The translations under genes and the position numbers were made by a program. Positions 32,895-43,906 of a DNA stretch of 64,000 bases are shown in pieces. The DNA comes from Sporosarcina sp. P33 (lineage in GTDB: Bacteria > Bacillota > Bacilli > Bacillales_A > Planococcaceae). Where the stretch lies: the NCBI RefSeq assembly GCF_002077155.1, contig NZ_CP015027.1, positions 620,001-684,000 on the forward strand, in the 5' to 3' direction. Position 1 is the first letter of the stretch, and every line of letters begins with the position of its first letter. A model generated the notes under the pieces. The model searched no databases and was not told the origin of the DNA. It was given only the letters and a program-made list of their open reading frames with translations.

Positions 32895-35084
32895 TTAGTT
32901 TTGAACTGTTGCTTTTTGTTTCGCTTTCGCTTTTGCTTCGATACGGCGCGCGTGCAAGATTGGCTCTGTGTATCCGCTCGGCTGTTCTGCCCCTTTGAAA
33001 ATCAGATCACAAGCTGCCTGGAAAGCGATGGAATCATCATAGTTTGGTGCCATTGGCTGATACAGCTTATCGTCAGCATTTTGCCCGTCAACTACTTTTG
33101 CCATACGTTCCAACGTTTCTTGAACTTGCTCTTTTGTACAGATCCCATGACGCAGCCAGTTTGCAATATGCTGACTGGAAATACGCAATGTTGCACGGTC
33201 TTCCATCAATCCCACATCATTGATATCCGGAACTTTAGAGCATCCTACTCCCTGATCGATCCAGCGTACAACGTAGCCAAGAATCCCTTGTGCGTTGTTA
33301 TCCAGTTCAGACTGCACTTCTTCCGGAGTCCAGTCAACAGAAGGAGCTAATGGAATTTCAAGGATTCCATCACGGTAATCAACGGAGCTGTCGATTCCTG
33401 CCTGTACGTCTTTTACATTTACTTCATGATAATGCAGAGCGTGCAAAGTTGCAGCTGTCGGAGACGGAACCCACGCTGTGCTTGCCCCCGCTTTTGGATG
33501 AGCAACTTTTTGCTCAAGCATAGCAGCCATCATATCCGGCATTGCCCACATTCCTTTACCGATTTGCGCATGTCCCGGAAGACCCGCTTTAATTCCTACT
33601 GCCACGTTGGAAGCTTCATATGAAGACAGCCAATTAGAAGCTTTCATATCTGCTTTTCGGATAACCGGACCAGCTTCCATCGATGTATGAATTTCATCGC
33701 CTGTACGGTCAAGGAAACCTGTATTGATGAATGCAATACGTTCTTTTACTTCATTGATTGCAGACTTCAGGTTCAAAGACATTCTGCGCTCTTCATCCAT
33801 CAAACCTATTTTGATTGTGTTGCGCTCAAGACCTAACAGATCTTCAATGCGGTCGAATAACTTGTTGGCAAATGCCGCTTCTGCCGGGCTGTGCATTTTT
33901 GGCTTAACGATATAAATTGAGCCATGACGGGAGTTTTTGAATTCCGTATCGCTCTTGAAATTGTGTGTAGCAATTAGTGAAGTAATGACGCCGTCGAGAA
34001 TTCCTTCAGGCACTTCATTGCCGTTTTCATCCAATATGGCATTGTTTGTCATTAAGTGGCCAACATTACGCACGAACATTAATGAACGGCCGTGCAATGT
34101 GAATTCTTTGCCATCTGCAGTCTTATATTTTCGGTCAGCATTCATTCTTCGGGTAACTGTTTTATTTCCGCGTTTAAATGACGCTTCCAGATCACCCTTC
34201 ATCAGTCCCAGCCAGTTTCGGTATACACCGACTTTATCTTCAGCATCTACCGCTGCAATGGAATCTTCGCAGTCCATTAACGTAGAAAGAGCTGCTTCCA
34301 GAACTAAATCTTTCACGCCTGCTTTATCGTCTTTTCCGATTGGATGGTTACGGTCGATTGCAATTTCAATGTGAAGTCCATTGTTTACGAGCAATACCGC
34401 TTCGGGCGCATCTTCTGAACCATTATAGCCTGCCAGCTTGGACTCATCCTGCAATGCAGTTGTCTTGCCGTTTTCAAGTGTCACTTGAAGTGTTCCGTCT
34501 GCGATTTTATAAGCTGCTGCATCCGCATGAGAACCTTCAGCAAGCGGTGCCGCCTGGTCAAGTAAGTTTTTCGCGAAAGCGATTACTTTTTGGCCTCGTT
34601 TTGGATTGTATTCAGCTCCAGCCTGTGCTCCGTCTTCGTCACTGATTACGTCTGTTCCGTACAGCGCATCATACAAGCTTCCCCATCTTGCATTTGCTGC
34701 GTTTAATGCATAACGTGCATTATCGATTGGAACAACGAGCTGTGAGCCGGCCTGATTGGCAATTTCATTATCAACATTAGACGTTGTCACTTGAAAATCT
34801 TCTGCAACCGGCTCGAGATAGCCGATTTCTTCGAGAAATTCTTTATATTTAGCAGCATCAATTTGCCCCTTATTCTGTTGGTGCCATTCGCTGATGGCAT
34901 TTTGCAGTTCACTGCGTTTCTCTAATAGCGCTTTGTTTTCAGGAGCAAGTTCATGAATGAGCGAATCAAAGTTTGTCCAAAATTGATCTTTTTGGATTTC
35001 TAAGCCCGGTAGAACTTCTTCATTTACGAAGTTAACTAGTTCTGTTGCGACTTGCAATTTACCTACTTTTTCATAGTTTGTCAT
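32895..35084 (-). CDS. glcB: malate synthase G
   Basis: Condenses glyoxylate and acetyl-CoA to malate in the glyoxylate/glycolate route. The 729-aa length is that of the monomeric G isoform, not the 530-aa A form. Motifs: [18 protein letters not shown] (the Asp/Glu Mg site), [48 protein letters not shown], and ARRIEAKAK at the end. ATG at 35084 follows AAGGGGTGG; the frame extends to 35192 without homology. No isocitrate lyase gene is in this window. Confidence 0.96.
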   Translation of the reverse strand: MTNYEKVGKLQVATELVNFVNEEVLPGLEIQKDQFWTNFDSLIHELAPENKALLEKRSELQNAISEWHQQNKGQIDAAKYKEFLEEIGYLEPVAEDFQVTTSNVDNEIANQAGSQLVVPIDNARYALNAANARWGSLYDALYGTDVISDEDGAQAGAEYNPKRGQKVIAFAKNLLDQAAPLAEGSHADAAAYKIADGTLQVTLENGKTTALQDESKLAGYNGSEDAPEAVLLVNNGLHIEIAIDRNHPIGKDDKAGVKDLVLEAALSTLMDCEDSIAAVDAEDKVGVYRNWLGLMKGDLEASFKRGNKTVTRRMNADRKYKTADGKEFTLHGRSLMFVRNVGHLMTNNAILDENGNEVPEGILDGVITSLIATHNFKSDTEFKNSRHGSIYIVKPKMHSPAEAAFANKLFDRIEDLLGLERNTIKIGLMDEERRMSLNLKSAINEVKERIAFINTGFLDRTGDEIHTSMEAGPVIRKADMKASNWLSSYEASNVAVGIKAGLPGHAQIGKGMWAMPDMMAAMLEQKVAHPKAGASTAWVPSPTAATLHALHYHEVNVKDVQAGIDSSVDYRDGILEIPLAPSVDWTPEEVQSELDNNAQGILGYVVRWIDQGVGCSKVPDINDVGLMEDRATLRISSQHIANWLRHGICTKEQVQETLERMAKVVDGQNADDKLYQPMAPNYDDSIAFQAACDLIFKGAEQPSGYTEPILHARRIEAKAKAKQKATVQN

Positions 35085-35488
35085 GGAATAAAGCCACCCC
35101 TTAAGATTTTTTGCGCCACTCTGTTGTATAACATGCAGCGGTGAACACTGTTCATCATTAGTTTCCGGCGGTACCCCATAGCCGATCTTCAATTTCTGAA
35201 GTGTGAATGATGAGTGATCTTCCTGTTCGAAGACGTGTTAGTACTTATCATACCTAAAGTCTAGAAAACTTTCAACTGAATTGTGAAAATTTTCACATCT
35301 CGAAGAAAGGAATCGTTTTTCAATATTTATCAGTTATATAACAGTTCCTCTTGGACATCTTTGCATCTTGCAGAATTACACTTTTATCCAAGTTAATAAA
35401 TAAGAATTGTTTATTTTATGAAAAATGAAAGTTGACACCCTATTTTCTCTGTGATAGCTTTAGAGGCAATCATCTAAATTGAATAGTT

Positions 35489-35602
35489 TGAAAACCGGGT
35501 GAAATGGGAGCAATTTCATTTCTTAAAAGGGAATCCTTACTTTTGGAGCGGTCCCGCCACTGTGAAGACGCTATTGCGTCCAGCCAGATACCTGCCCGTT
35601 TT
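35489..35602 (+). ncRNA. Cobalamin riboswitch
   Basis: P1 pairs AAAACCGGG (35491-) with CCCGTTTT (to 35602). Between them are the conserved AAAAGGGAA, GGAGCGGTCCCGCCACTGTGA, and the B12 box AGCCAGATACCTGCC. Located upstream of metE, so adenosyl- or methyl-cobalamin should shut off the B12-independent methionine synthase. Confidence 0.95.
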
Positions 35603-35702
35603 CATGACGCTTCATCCTACGGTGAATAGGGAAGTGTTAGACACACGCAGTCTAGGAATGCAGGCTTTTTTACGCCTGTATTTTACACTTGCGTGACAAT
35701 CT

Positions 35703-35730
35703 AACATTTCCCCGAGAAATGTTTTTTTTA
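35703..35730 (+). terminator. Riboswitch-linked terminator before metE
   Basis: AACATTTC / GAAATGTT followed by eight T residues, between the cobalamin riboswitch and metE; probably the expression platform. Confidence 0.8.
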
Positions 35731-35760
35731 TTGAAAAAAACTTCAAGGGGGAATTAACAA

Positions 35761-38055
35761 ATGGTCAAAAGCAGTATCACGGGATATCCCGTCATAGGTG
35801 AAAATCGCGAGTGGAAACGTGCACTCGAAGCATTTTGGGCGAAGAAAATTTCAGAAGAGGAACTTCTTCGTACAATAAAGGAAATCCGTCTGGCAAATTT
35901 AAAGAAGCAGAAAGATGCGGGCATTGATTGGATCGCCGTTGGTGATTTCACATTGTATGACCGCGTACTGGATACATCAGCCATGTTCGGAATTATCCCT
36001 TCCCGCTTTCATTGGAAAGGCGGACCTGTATCCACTTCTACGTATTTCTCAATAGCGCGCGGCAACGACGAAGCTGTCGCTTCTGAAATGACAAAGTGGT
36101 TCAATACGAACTACCACTACATCGTGCCGGAATATGAAGGACAGCGCTTTGAACTGACAGAAAACAAACCGCTTGCCGCCTACATCGAAGCAAAGAAGGA
36201 ACTCGGCATCGACGGCAAACCAGTTCTTCTTGGACCTTACACATTGCTGAAATTGTCTAAAGGGTATGAAGACAAAGACGTACCTTCAATTATTCTGCAG
36301 TTACTTCCACTTTATCAAAAAGTATTGAAGGAGCTTCAGGATGAAGGCGTGCAATGGGTACAAATTGACGAACCTATTCTGTGCACTTCCATTTCAGGTG
36401 ATGAAATGAAAGCTGTGACCGAGATTTATTCACAACTCACGAAAGACCTCGACGGAATGAACATTTTATTGCAAACGTACTTTGATTCCGTGGAACATTA
36501 TGAAGAAACAATCGCTCTGCCGGTAGCAGGAATTGGACTTGATTTTGTCCATGGCTGTGAAAAAAATCTGCAGAACATCAAACAGTACGGTTTTCCTGAA
36601 AATAAAGTACTGGCCGCGGGTATTATAGACGGCCGGAATGTCTGGCGCTCTGATTTGCAGGCAAAATTGACGCTGACGGAAACGATTCAACAACATGTTC
36701 CATCCGCAAACTTGTGGATTCAGCCTTCCTGCAGTTTGCTCCACTCGCCTGTTACAACTCGTTCTGAACAAAATCTGGATGCTGTTATCTTGCATGCACT
36801 GGCGTTTGCAGATGAGAAAGTCAATGAAATCAAGATTCTTCAGGAAGCATTACAACGAGGCAAAGAACAAGTCACGGGAGATTTCAAGGCAAGTCAGGCA
36901 GCGTTAACAGCTTTCAATGCACTTCCTGCACGAAACCGAAAAGAAGTCCGTGACGCGTCGTCAGGCAGTATTTTATCCGACAGCAGGCGTAATTTGCCAT
37001 ATGCCGAACGCAAAGTGAAGCAGCAGAAGAAATTCCAATTGCCGCTATTGCCAACTACAACCATCGGCAGTTTCCCTCAGACACAAGAAGTTCGTGCAAC
37101 ACGCAATAAGTGGAGAAAAGGTGAAATTACGGATCAGCAATACAAAGACTTCGTGAATGCAGAGATTAAAGAGTGGATTGATATTCAGGAGGATCTGGGG
37201 CTGGATGTTTTGGTTCACGGTGAATTCGAGCGTACGGACATGGTCGAATATTTCGGTGAAAAGCTCGATGGCTTCGTTTTCACAGAAAAGGCATGGGTGC
37301 AGTCGTACGGTTCCCGCTGCGTCAAACCGCCGATCATTTTTGGAGACGTCGCTTTCACTGCCCCTATGACGGTTGAGGAATCTGTCTATGCAAAATCTCT
37401 GACGGACCACGAGGTGAAAGGAATGCTGACCGGACCTGTCACGATCTTGAACTGGTCATTCGTTCGCGATGATTTATCGCGCGAGGAAGTGGCAAATCAA
37501 ATTGCCCTTGCCCTGCGAAAAGAAATCGAATCACTTGAAGCAGCAGGCATTCATATGATCCAGGTGGATGAACCGGCACTTCGTGAAGGTCTTCCACTAA
37601 AGCAATCCGAGTGGAAACATTACCTAGACTGGGCTGTCAATGCATTCCGTGTATCCACTGCTTCTGTAGAAGATACGACGCAAATTCATACGCATATGTG
37701 CTACTGTGATTTCAACCATTTCATCGAAGCCATCAGCGCACTTGACGCAGACGTCATATCGATTGAAACTTCACGCAGCCACGGTGACTTGGTGGAAGCA
37801 TTTACTGACTATCACTATGACAAAGGCATCGGTCTTGGTGTTTACGACATCCACAGCCCGCGGGTTCCTGCCGTCGAAGAGATGACGGAGATCATCAACA
37901 AAGGACTTGAAGTACTCGAGCCTTCACAGTTCTGGATCAATCCCGACTGCGGACTGAAAACCAGAAAACGTGAAGAGACGGTCGCAGCATTGAAGCATAT
38001 GGTCATTGCGACGGAACAGGCACGCGAGCGTTTAGCTGCAGCAGCAGTGAAATAA
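35761..38055 (+). CDS. metE: cobalamin-independent methionine synthase
   Basis: Transfers the methyl group from 5-methyltetrahydropteroyl-triglutamate to homocysteine. The 764-aa protein has both halves of MetE: N-terminal ITGYPVIGENREWKRALEAFW, and the catalytic C-terminal barrel with TTTIGSFPQT, MIQVDEPALREG, HTHMCYCDF (zinc ligands His and Cys) and NPDCGLKTR (second zinc Cys). GGGGGA lies nine bases before the ATG. Control by the cobalamin riboswitch implies that this organism also has a B12-dependent route or imports B12. Confidence 0.98.
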   Translation: MVKSSITGYPVIGENREWKRALEAFWAKKISEEELLRTIKEIRLANLKKQKDAGIDWIAVGDFTLYDRVLDTSAMFGIIPSRFHWKGGPVSTSTYFSIARGNDEAVASEMTKWFNTNYHYIVPEYEGQRFELTENKPLAAYIEAKKELGIDGKPVLLGPYTLLKLSKGYEDKDVPSIILQLLPLYQKVLKELQDEGVQWVQIDEPILCTSISGDEMKAVTEIYSQLTKDLDGMNILLQTYFDSVEHYEETIALPVAGIGLDFVHGCEKNLQNIKQYGFPENKVLAAGIIDGRNVWRSDLQAKLTLTETIQQHVPSANLWIQPSCSLLHSPVTTRSEQNLDAVILHALAFADEKVNEIKILQEALQRGKEQVTGDFKASQAALTAFNALPARNRKEVRDASSGSILSDSRRNLPYAERKVKQQKKFQLPLLPTTTIGSFPQTQEVRATRNKWRKGEITDQQYKDFVNAEIKEWIDIQEDLGLDVLVHGEFERTDMVEYFGEKLDGFVFTEKAWVQSYGSRCVKPPIIFGDVAFTAPMTVEESVYAKSLTDHEVKGMLTGPVTILNWSFVRDDLSREEVANQIALALRKEIESLEAAGIHMIQVDEPALREGLPLKQSEWKHYLDWAVNAFRVSTASVEDTTQIHTHMCYCDFNHFIEAISALDADVISIETSRSHGDLVEAFTDYHYDKGIGLGVYDIHSPRVPAVEEMTEIINKGLEVLEPSQFWINPDCGLKTRKREETVAALKHMVIATEQARERLAAAAVK

Positions 38056-38058
38056 TAG

Positions 38059-38101
38059 GACTGTCCGGGGAATCAGCGTGATTTCCCGGACAGTTTTTTT
38101 G
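38059..38101 (+). terminator. metE terminator
   Basis: ACTGTCCGGG / CCCGGACAGT stem followed by TTTTTTT. Confidence 0.9.
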
Positions 38102-38115
38102 TACGCATAACCAGT

Positions 38116-38162
38116 AAAAAGGCAGCCCTTTGAAGTCAAATTACTTCTCGGGCTGCCTTTTC
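38116..38162 (-). terminator. Terminator of the rib operon
   Basis: Minus-strand AAAGGCAGCCC / GGGCTGCCTTT with inner GAAGTAA / TTGACTTC pairing, then TTTTT; just after ribH. Confidence 0.88.
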
Positions 38163-38172
38163 TATTTACTTA

Positions 38173-38640
38173 TCAGCTGAACTGCTTCGTCAGGTTCGCC
38201 ATCTCAATAGCGGACACTGCCGCATCCCAGCCTTTGTTGCCAGCTTTCGTGCCTGCACGCTCGATGGATTGCTCAATTGTATCTGTTGTCAGAACACCGA
38301 AAATTACCGGTATACCGGATTGCATGCTTGCCTGCGCTACCCCTTTTGCCGCTTCATTACAGACAAAGTCGAAATGCGGGGTCGCGCCCCGGATGACTGT
38401 GCCAAGCGTGATAATCGCGTCATACTTTTTAGAGTCTGCCATTTTCTTCGCGATCAGCGGGATTTCAAATGCGCCGGGCACCCATGCGATGTCCACATCC
38501 GCTTCATCCACACCATGACGTTTAAATGCGTCCTGTGCGCCTGACAGCAACTTTCCCGTGATGAATTCATTAAACCGTCCTACAACAATCCCTACTTTTA
38601 GCCCTGTACCTACTAAATGTCCCTCAAATAAATTACCCAC
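38173..38640 (-). CDS. ribH: 6,7-dimethyl-8-ribityllumazine synthase
   Basis: Penultimate riboflavin step: condenses the ribityl-aminopyrimidine with 3,4-dihydroxy-2-butanone 4-phosphate. At 155 aa it has [34 protein letters not shown], and [16 protein letters not shown] with the catalytic His. Such proteins assemble into 60-mer capsids that can enclose riboflavin synthase. Last gene of ribD-ribE-ribBA-ribH, 13 bp after ribBA, under the FMN riboswitch. Confidence 0.97.
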   Translation of the reverse strand: MGNLFEGHLVGTGLKVGIVVGRFNEFITGKLLSGAQDAFKRHGVDEADVDIAWVPGAFEIPLIAKKMADSKKYDAIITLGTVIRGATPHFDFVCNEAAKGVAQASMQSGIPVIFGVLTTDTIEQSIERAGTKAGNKGWDAAVSAIEMANLTKQFS

Positions 38641-38653
38641 GTTCCATCTCTCC

Positions 38654-39847
38654 TCATATCGTTAGTAAATGACCAAGTTTCTCTGCTTTTGTATGCAAAT
38701 ATTTTTCATTTGCTTCATTAAAAGGCAGCTGAATCGGCACTCGTTCCACCACTTCGAGTTCATACCCTTTCAAGCCCGCGATTTTCTTCGGATTATTCGT
38801 TAATAAGCGCATCTGACGAATACCGAGTTCCCGAAGTATCTGTGCGCCAATGCCATAATCTCGTAAATCCGCCGCAAAGCCGAGTTTTTCATTGGCTTCG
38901 ACCGTATCATACCCTTGTTCTTGCAGTTCATAGGCTTTCAGTTTATTGATTAAACCGATCCCTCTGCCCTCTTGGCGCATATACAATAAAACGCCGCGCC
39001 CTTCCTGTTCGATCTGCGAAAGCGCCGCCTGAAGCTGCGGTCCGCAGTCACAGCGGCAAGAGCCAAACACATCACCCGTCAGACATTCTGAATGAACTCT
39101 TACTAAAACCGGTTCATCCGTCGTGACGTCACCTTTGACCAGCGCCACATGTTCCTTGCCGGTAAGCGTTTCTGTATAGCCCGCCATGCTAAACTCTCCG
39201 AAGTCCGTCGGCAGCTTAATCTCCGCTTCACGCATAACCAGCTGTTCCTGCTGCAGACGATAATGGATCAAATCCTGAATTGTAATTAATTTTACATCAA
39301 GCTCTTCAGCTATCTTACGTAATTCAGGAACTCTTGCCATCGTTCCGTCTTCACTCATAATTTCACAAATTACACCCGCCGGCGCACTGCCTGCAAGCCT
39401 TGCCAAGTCTACCGCAGCTTCCGTATGCCCTGTACGTTCAAGCACGCCGCCTGACTTTGCAACGAGCGGGAAAATATGTCCCGGACGCTTGAATTCACCA
39501 GCTGCTGCATCAGGTTCCATCATTTTTACAATGGTATCCGCCCGTTCAAATGCACTGATGCCCGTATGTGTAGTGCAGTGATCGATACTGATCGTGAACG
39601 CCGTGCCGTGTGAATCCGTATTATGATCAGTCATCATCTGTAAACCAAGTTGTGCAGCTTTTTGTTCTGTCACCGGCACACAAATCAATCCGCGGCCCTT
39701 CGTTGCCATGAAATTAATGATTTCAGGAGTGACCCCGTCAGCCAGTGCCACAAAGTCCCCTTCGTTCTCACGGTCTTCATCATCTACTACAATAACCACT
39801 TTCCCCTGCCGTAAATCTTCTAACGCTTCTTCAATTGTATGAAACAT
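38654..39847 (-). CDS. ribBA: bifunctional DHBP synthase / GTP cyclohydrolase II
   Basis: Supplies both precursors of riboflavin. The N-terminal half (about residues 1-200) is 3,4-dihydroxy-2-butanone-4-phosphate synthase ([27 protein letters not shown]). The C-terminal half is GTP cyclohydrolase II with zinc cysteines in [16 protein letters not shown] and the [17 protein letters not shown] motif. 397 aa is the normal fused length in Bacillales, where the gene is also called ribA. 14 bp after ribE in the operon. Confidence 0.97.
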   Translation of the reverse strand: MFHTIEEALEDLRQGKVVIVVDDEDRENEGDFVALADGVTPEIINFMATKGRGLICVPVTEQKAAQLGLQMMTDHNTDSHGTAFTISIDHCTTHTGISAFERADTIVKMMEPDAAAGEFKRPGHIFPLVAKSGGVLERTGHTEAAVDLARLAGSAPAGVICEIMSEDGTMARVPELRKIAEELDVKLITIQDLIHYRLQQEQLVMREAEIKLPTDFGEFSMAGYTETLTGKEHVALVKGDVTTDEPVLVRVHSECLTGDVFGSCRCDCGPQLQAALSQIEQEGRGVLLYMRQEGRGIGLINKLKAYELQEQGYDTVEANEKLGFAADLRDYGIGAQILRELGIRQMRLLTNNPKKIAGLKGYELEVVERVPIQLPFNEANEKYLHTKAEKLGHLLTI

Positions 39848-39861
39848 CCTCTTTCACTCCT

Positions 39862-40506
39862 TTACATGAATCCGTGCTGTTGTAAAAAATCTTTCGTCAT
39901 CGTCTGACCGCTGTCCTGTCTTTTCTGCAGCATGTTCTCTACATATTTCGCAAGCATATCGCATTCAAAATTCACCGTGTCCCCTGCCTGTTTTTTCGCG
40001 ATGACAGTCATTTCCTGTGAGTGCGGAATCAAAGATATCGTGATGTCCGTATCTTTCACTTCAAAAATCGTCAATGACGTTCCATCCAGTGCAATCGAGC
40101 CTTTATTTAATAAATACCGCCCATATTGTTCGGGGAGCGACAATCGTATATATAACGCATTATCGACCGTGCTTTTTTCCCGAATGATGGCGACGCCGTC
40201 TACGTGGCCTGTCACAAAATGACCGCCTAATCTTCCGTTCGCTGCAAGTGCACGCTCCAGATTGACCGGACTTCCTGCAGACAATTGCCGCAATGATGTG
40301 GATGCCATAGTTTCCGGCATAACGTCTGCTGCAAACTGGTCTTTAGTAAAGTGTTTGACTGTCAGGCAAACGCCGTTGACCGCAATGCTGTCACCTAGCT
40401 GCACATCTGTCAGTACGGTCGATGCACCGATCGTCAGCGTCATCGATTGGGCACCAGGCTGTATATGTTTGACAGTGCCAATCTCTTCGATAATTCCTGT
40501 GAACAT
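39862..40506 (-). CDS. ribE: riboflavin synthase alpha chain
   Basis: Dismutates two lumazine molecules to riboflavin. A 214-aa protein with two tandem lumazine-binding repeats, starting MFTGIIEEIG and, in the second half, GHFVTGHVDGVAI then LDGTSLTIFEV; the internal duplication is clear. It lies three bases after ribD (stop at 40510) and is therefore coupled. Part of the FMN-riboswitch operon. Confidence 0.97.
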   Translation of the reverse strand: MFTGIIEEIGTVKHIQPGAQSMTLTIGASTVLTDVQLGDSIAVNGVCLTVKHFTKDQFAADVMPETMASTSLRQLSAGSPVNLERALAANGRLGGHFVTGHVDGVAIIREKSTVDNALYIRLSLPEQYGRYLLNKGSIALDGTSLTIFEVKDTDITISLIPHSQEMTVIAKKQAGDTVNFECDMLAKYVENMLQKRQDSGQTMTKDFLQQHGFM

Positions 40507-40509
40507 TGC

Positions 40510-41598
40510 TCAATCACTCTCTTTCGGTACCGCTATGATTTTAATGTCAGGACCGACCATTTCCACACTTTCGAATTGCAGCGGAAATGCATCATTCATC
40601 AGCTTTGGATCCAATCCGCCGATAGGAGTCAGCGAACTGATGCCGCCAAGCAATTTCGGTGCAATATAGCAAATGACTTTCTGAATTGCACGCGCTGTAA
40701 CGAATGAAGAATTAATTGCCGCACCGCCTTCTACAAGCAGTGTCATGATGCCGCGTTTTCCCAGTTCCAGCAAAACTTCTTCTACTGTCAGTTTCGGGCC
40801 GGACATACGAATGATTTCGACATGCGGCTTAGCAAGAAGTGCTTCACGCGTGCTTTCCGCGTGGCTCCCGCAAAAAATCCATGTAGGTGCCTCGTCGTTT
40901 TGAATAACCTGACTATGTTCGGGTGTTCGTAAAGATGTATCTAAAATAACTCGAATAGGATGTTTTCCACCTTGGGGCAGTCTGGTGGTGAGAAGGGGGT
41001 TATCGTGAAGAAGCGTTTGAATACCTACTAAAATTGCGTCTTGCGTATGGCGAAGCCGATGAACGTCGAGCCGTGCCTGCTCACTCGTCACCCATTTGCT
41101 GTCACCTGTTGAAGTTGCAATCTTACCATCTGCTGTCATAGCTGTTTTCATTGTCACATGAGGTGTTTTTGTTCGAATAAAATGAAAAAATGGTTCATAT
41201 AATCTTTGTGCCTGTTCCAGACAAAGGTCCGTTGTTACTTCTACTCCGGCTGTACGCAATTTTGCGATGCCCTGTCCTGCAACGAGCGGGTTTGGATCCG
41301 TTATGGCAATATAGACATGGCGGATACCCGCCTGAATCACAGCGTCAGCACATGGTGATGTCTTGCCGATATGCGAACAAGGCTCGAGCGTTACGTATAA
41401 ATCTGCTCCTTGCGCCTTCGCACCTGCCATATCAAGTGCCACCCGCTCTGCATGACGCTCTCCCGCCTGCAGATGCGCACCCATTCCGATAATTCGGCCG
41501 TCTTTTACAACGACAGAGCCTACCGGAGGGTTGGGCGAAGTCTGACCCACCACGTTTTCTGCGAGCGACAAAGCGATTTCCATATATTTTTGACCCAC
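40510..41598 (-). CDS. ribD: bifunctional pyrimidine deaminase / reductase
   Basis: Deaminates and reduces the ring-opened GTP product in riboflavin synthesis. The N-terminal deaminase domain has zinc motif HAERVAL and EPCSHIGKTSPCADAV; the C-terminal reductase has TMKTAMTADGKIA, DSKWVTSEQARLDVHRLRH and LLVEGGAAINSSFV. 362 aa from GTG at 41598, chosen for GGAG nine bases upstream; a TTG at 41613 is an alternative. First gene of the operon, behind an FMN riboswitch and terminator. Confidence 0.96.
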   Translation of the reverse strand: MGQKYMEIALSLAENVVGQTSPNPPVGSVVVKDGRIIGMGAHLQAGERHAERVALDMAGAKAQGADLYVTLEPCSHIGKTSPCADAVIQAGIRHVYIAITDPNPLVAGQGIAKLRTAGVEVTTDLCLEQAQRLYEPFFHFIRTKTPHVTMKTAMTADGKIATSTGDSKWVTSEQARLDVHRLRHTQDAILVGIQTLLHDNPLLTTRLPQGGKHPIRVILDTSLRTPEHSQVIQNDEAPTWIFCGSHAESTREALLAKPHVEIIRMSGPKLTVEEVLLELGKRGIMTLLVEGGAAINSSFVTARAIQKVICYIAPKLLGGISSLTPIGGLDPKLMNDAFPLQFESVEMVGPDIKIIAVPKESD

Positions 41599-41645
41599 TG
41601 CACAACACTCCAACTGCTGTATTCCTCTAGTGACAATTCCGCATA

Positions 41646-41678
41646 CAAAAAGCCCCGCAAACTAATTATGCGGGGCTT
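41646..41678 (-). terminator. FMN-riboswitch-controlled terminator
   Basis: Minus-strand AAGCCCCGCA / TGCGGGGCTT followed by a T run, between aptamer and ribD. Confidence 0.88.
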
Positions 41679-41746
41679 GAAGTCATGACAAAATAAACGT
41701 TATAAACAGTGATGAAAAATCATCACGTGCAGTATAAACGCATTGT

Positions 41747-41889
41747 TCCTTCTCTCATCCAGACTTTAACTGTCGGCTTTGGAGTTTCACCAAATCCACC
41801 TTCCGCTTTTCACAAAGCGTCCGGGTCACGGACTAAGAGCTTTTCAGCTCATCACCGCCGGTAGGGAGTTACACCCTGCCCCGAAGGAA
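41747..41889 (-). ncRNA. FMN riboswitch (RFN element)
   Basis: Minus-strand blocks in order: CTTCGGGGCAGGGTG, AACTCCCTACCGGCGGTGAT, AGCCCGCGA-like AGTCCGTGACCCG, GTGGATTTGGTGAAACTCC, AAGCCGACAGT and AGTCTGGATGAGAGAAG. These are the RFN-element signatures. Binding of FMN would terminate transcription before ribD. Confidence 0.96.
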
Positions 41890-41947
41890 ACATATTCGAT
41901 TACTAAGAGTCTAGCACAAATCATTATAAAATAACAATACTGAATAT

Positions 41948-43060
41948 TTATTCAGCTGAAAATACCCATTTGTCCACTGTAAAACGGTCGATTGCGTCCA
42001 TATCTGGTTGATAACCGATGCCATCTTGTTCCGGGACAGTAATATACCCATCTTCCGCTACGACCTCGGGGAGGATAATATCCTGTTCCCAGTAGCGTGA
42101 AGAGCCTGCCGTATCGCCCGGGAGCGTGAAATTCGGCAGCGTGGTAAGGGCTACGTTTTGCGCCCGTCCAATTCCCGATTCCAGCATGCCGCCGCACCAC
42201 ACATCTACACCTTTTGACGCACAGTAATCGTGGATCTTCTTCGCTTCCGTCAGACCGCCTACCCTGCCGATTTTAACATTGATGATTTTACAGCTGCCAA
42301 GCTCCACCGCTTTGCGCGCGTCTTCCAATGAATGGATACTTTCATCGAGACAGATCGGCGTCTGTATTTGTTGCTGCAATTTGGCGTGGTCAATAATGTC
42401 ATCTGATGCAAGCGGCTGTTCAATCATCATCAGGTTGAATTGATCCAGTTCTTTCAGCATTTCCGTATCATCAAGTGTATAGGCTGAGTTCGCATCTGCC
42501 ATGAGCGGAATGTCTGGAAATACTTCCCGTATCGCACGAATGACTTCCACATCATAGCCCGGTTTAATTTTGACTTTAATGCGCTTATATCCTTCTTTAA
42601 TAAACCCTTTGATAGTTTCCAGCAGATCTTCCACATTCTCTTCAATGCCGATGCTGATCCCCACTTCTATTCGTTCCTGCTTTCCGCCAAGCGCCGCAGC
42701 AAGTGTCATCTGGTGATGTTTGGCGTACAAATCCCATACAGCCCCTTCAATCGTTGCTTTGGCCATATTGTTTTTCCGGACAGATGCAAAATAACTGCTC
42801 ACCTCATCAGGATGTCCGATGGTCTTCCCAAGAATTGCCGGTATCAAAAAATCACGAAGCATATGAATGGTCGTTTCTGTCGTTTCTTCACTGTACCACG
42901 GTGCAGTAAATGCAACCGACTCTCCCCATCCTTCATGTCCGTCAAGATCTTCCACTGTCGCCAGCAGGAAGTCCTTCTGCTGAATCGTTCCAAAACTCGT
43001 GGTGAAGGGATGTTTCATCGTCATATTCATTCTGCGAATTGTAATTGTATTAATTTTCAT
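41948..43060 (-). CDS. OSBS/N-succinylamino acid racemase-family enzyme
   Basis: A 370-aa muconate-lactonising-subgroup enolase. All active-site residues of characterised N-succinylamino acid racemases fall at the standard positions: Lys162/164 in RIKVKIKPG, Asp189 in MADANSAYT, Glu214 in [10 protein letters not shown], Asp239 in LDESIHS, Lys263 in [10 protein letters not shown]. Annotation pipelines call such proteins MenC, but no menaquinone genes are near; the partner GNAT and M20 hydrolase genes point to racemisation of N-succinyl amino acids. ATG at 43060 follows AAGGAG by eight bases and overlaps the GNAT gene by 11 bases. Confidence 0.87.
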   Translation of the reverse strand: MKINTITIRRMNMTMKHPFTTSFGTIQQKDFLLATVEDLDGHEGWGESVAFTAPWYSEETTETTIHMLRDFLIPAILGKTIGHPDEVSSYFASVRKNNMAKATIEGAVWDLYAKHHQMTLAAALGGKQERIEVGISIGIEENVEDLLETIKGFIKEGYKRIKVKIKPGYDVEVIRAIREVFPDIPLMADANSAYTLDDTEMLKELDQFNLMMIEQPLASDDIIDHAKLQQQIQTPICLDESIHSLEDARKAVELGSCKIINVKIGRVGGLTEAKKIHDYCASKGVDVWCGGMLESGIGRAQNVALTTLPNFTLPGDTAGSSRYWEQDIILPEVVAEDGYITVPEQDGIGYQPDMDAIDRFTVDKWVFSAE

Positions 43061-43895
43061 TGGATACGCTCCTTTCATTCTGCAATGGAATAATTGACCG
43101 CTTGCAGAAACGGTAATATTGCACAGATTCTTCCGTTCTGCGCACATCGATTAGTGCGAATCCTTCCGCACACAGCTGCTGAAATACTTTTCTCGTATGC
43201 ATCCGCCATTCATAAGCCAGTTCAGGATCTTCATTTTTTATTAATTGAATATGTTTAGGAACAGGAACTTCGATCGCGTCTGCCACTAACCATTCATCTG
43301 ATTGCGGCATATGGAGAACAGGATGCGAGTCACTGTGTAAGTCCGTATAAAAAGGACAGCTGTACACAACATTCACAGGCTGCCACTGATCCAAAACACG
43401 CGGACTGTCAATCCACCACGCCACTTGAAAACGGTCAGTGGGCAGGCCTTTATTCAGACCGTCATCCATTTCACCATAACAATTAACAATATAGTCATAG
43501 CACACGCCGTACAGTTTGGAAGTATTTAAATAGGCATTGCGGCTTTCCAGCGGATCGAATGTCCAGACGATCAATTGATAGCCCATTTCCCTCGCCAGAC
43601 GGAGCTGTTCATCTTTCAGCTGCTTGCCAATTCCCATCAGCTGAAACTCCCGATCCACCGCCAGCATATGAGAGCACAAATATACTTGCCCATCTGTAAA
43701 CCCTGCGAAGCTGTATGAATAACCGATCATCCGCTCTTTAAGGAATGCACCGACAATCAGCCCGCCGTTTTTCACTGCCGTAATGGTTTGGTGGACAGGG
43801 ATCGGCTCCATACCCCAGATTTGCCTTTCCAGTTTCTGCATTTTGAGAATCTCTTCAACAGCCGTCACTTTTCTGATCTGTATGCCGGTCGTCAT
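43050..43895 (-). CDS. GNAT acyltransferase of the racemase operon
   Basis: A 281-aa protein with a GNAT core ([31 protein letters not shown], the acyl-CoA pyrophosphate loop) followed by [22 protein letters not shown] and a C-terminal extension of about 140 residues. Proteins of this type are encoded beside racemase and M20 genes in Geobacillus and relatives, where the GNAT enzyme succinylates D-amino acids. The role here is inferred from the same gene order. Overlap with the racemase start suggests coupling. Confidence 0.8.
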   Translation of the reverse strand: MTTGIQIRKVTAVEEILKMQKLERQIWGMEPIPVHQTITAVKNGGLIVGAFLKERMIGYSYSFAGFTDGQVYLCSHMLAVDREFQLMGIGKQLKDEQLRLAREMGYQLIVWTFDPLESRNAYLNTSKLYGVCYDYIVNCYGEMDDGLNKGLPTDRFQVAWWIDSPRVLDQWQPVNVVYSCPFYTDLHSDSHPVLHMPQSDEWLVADAIEVPVPKHIQLIKNEDPELAYEWRMHTRKVFQQLCAEGFALIDVRRTEESVQYYRFCKRSIIPLQNERSVSNEN

Positions 43896-43906
43896 AACGT
43901 CACCCT

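Noticed and set aside
35499-35696. 65-aa frame upstream of metE
   Set aside because: It runs through the cobalamin riboswitch and has no ribosome binding site.
41948-43060. Calling this gene menC of menaquinone synthesis
   Set aside because: No men genes nearby, and the GNAT/M20 operon context matches the N-succinylamino acid racemase pathway; OSBS side activity remains possible.
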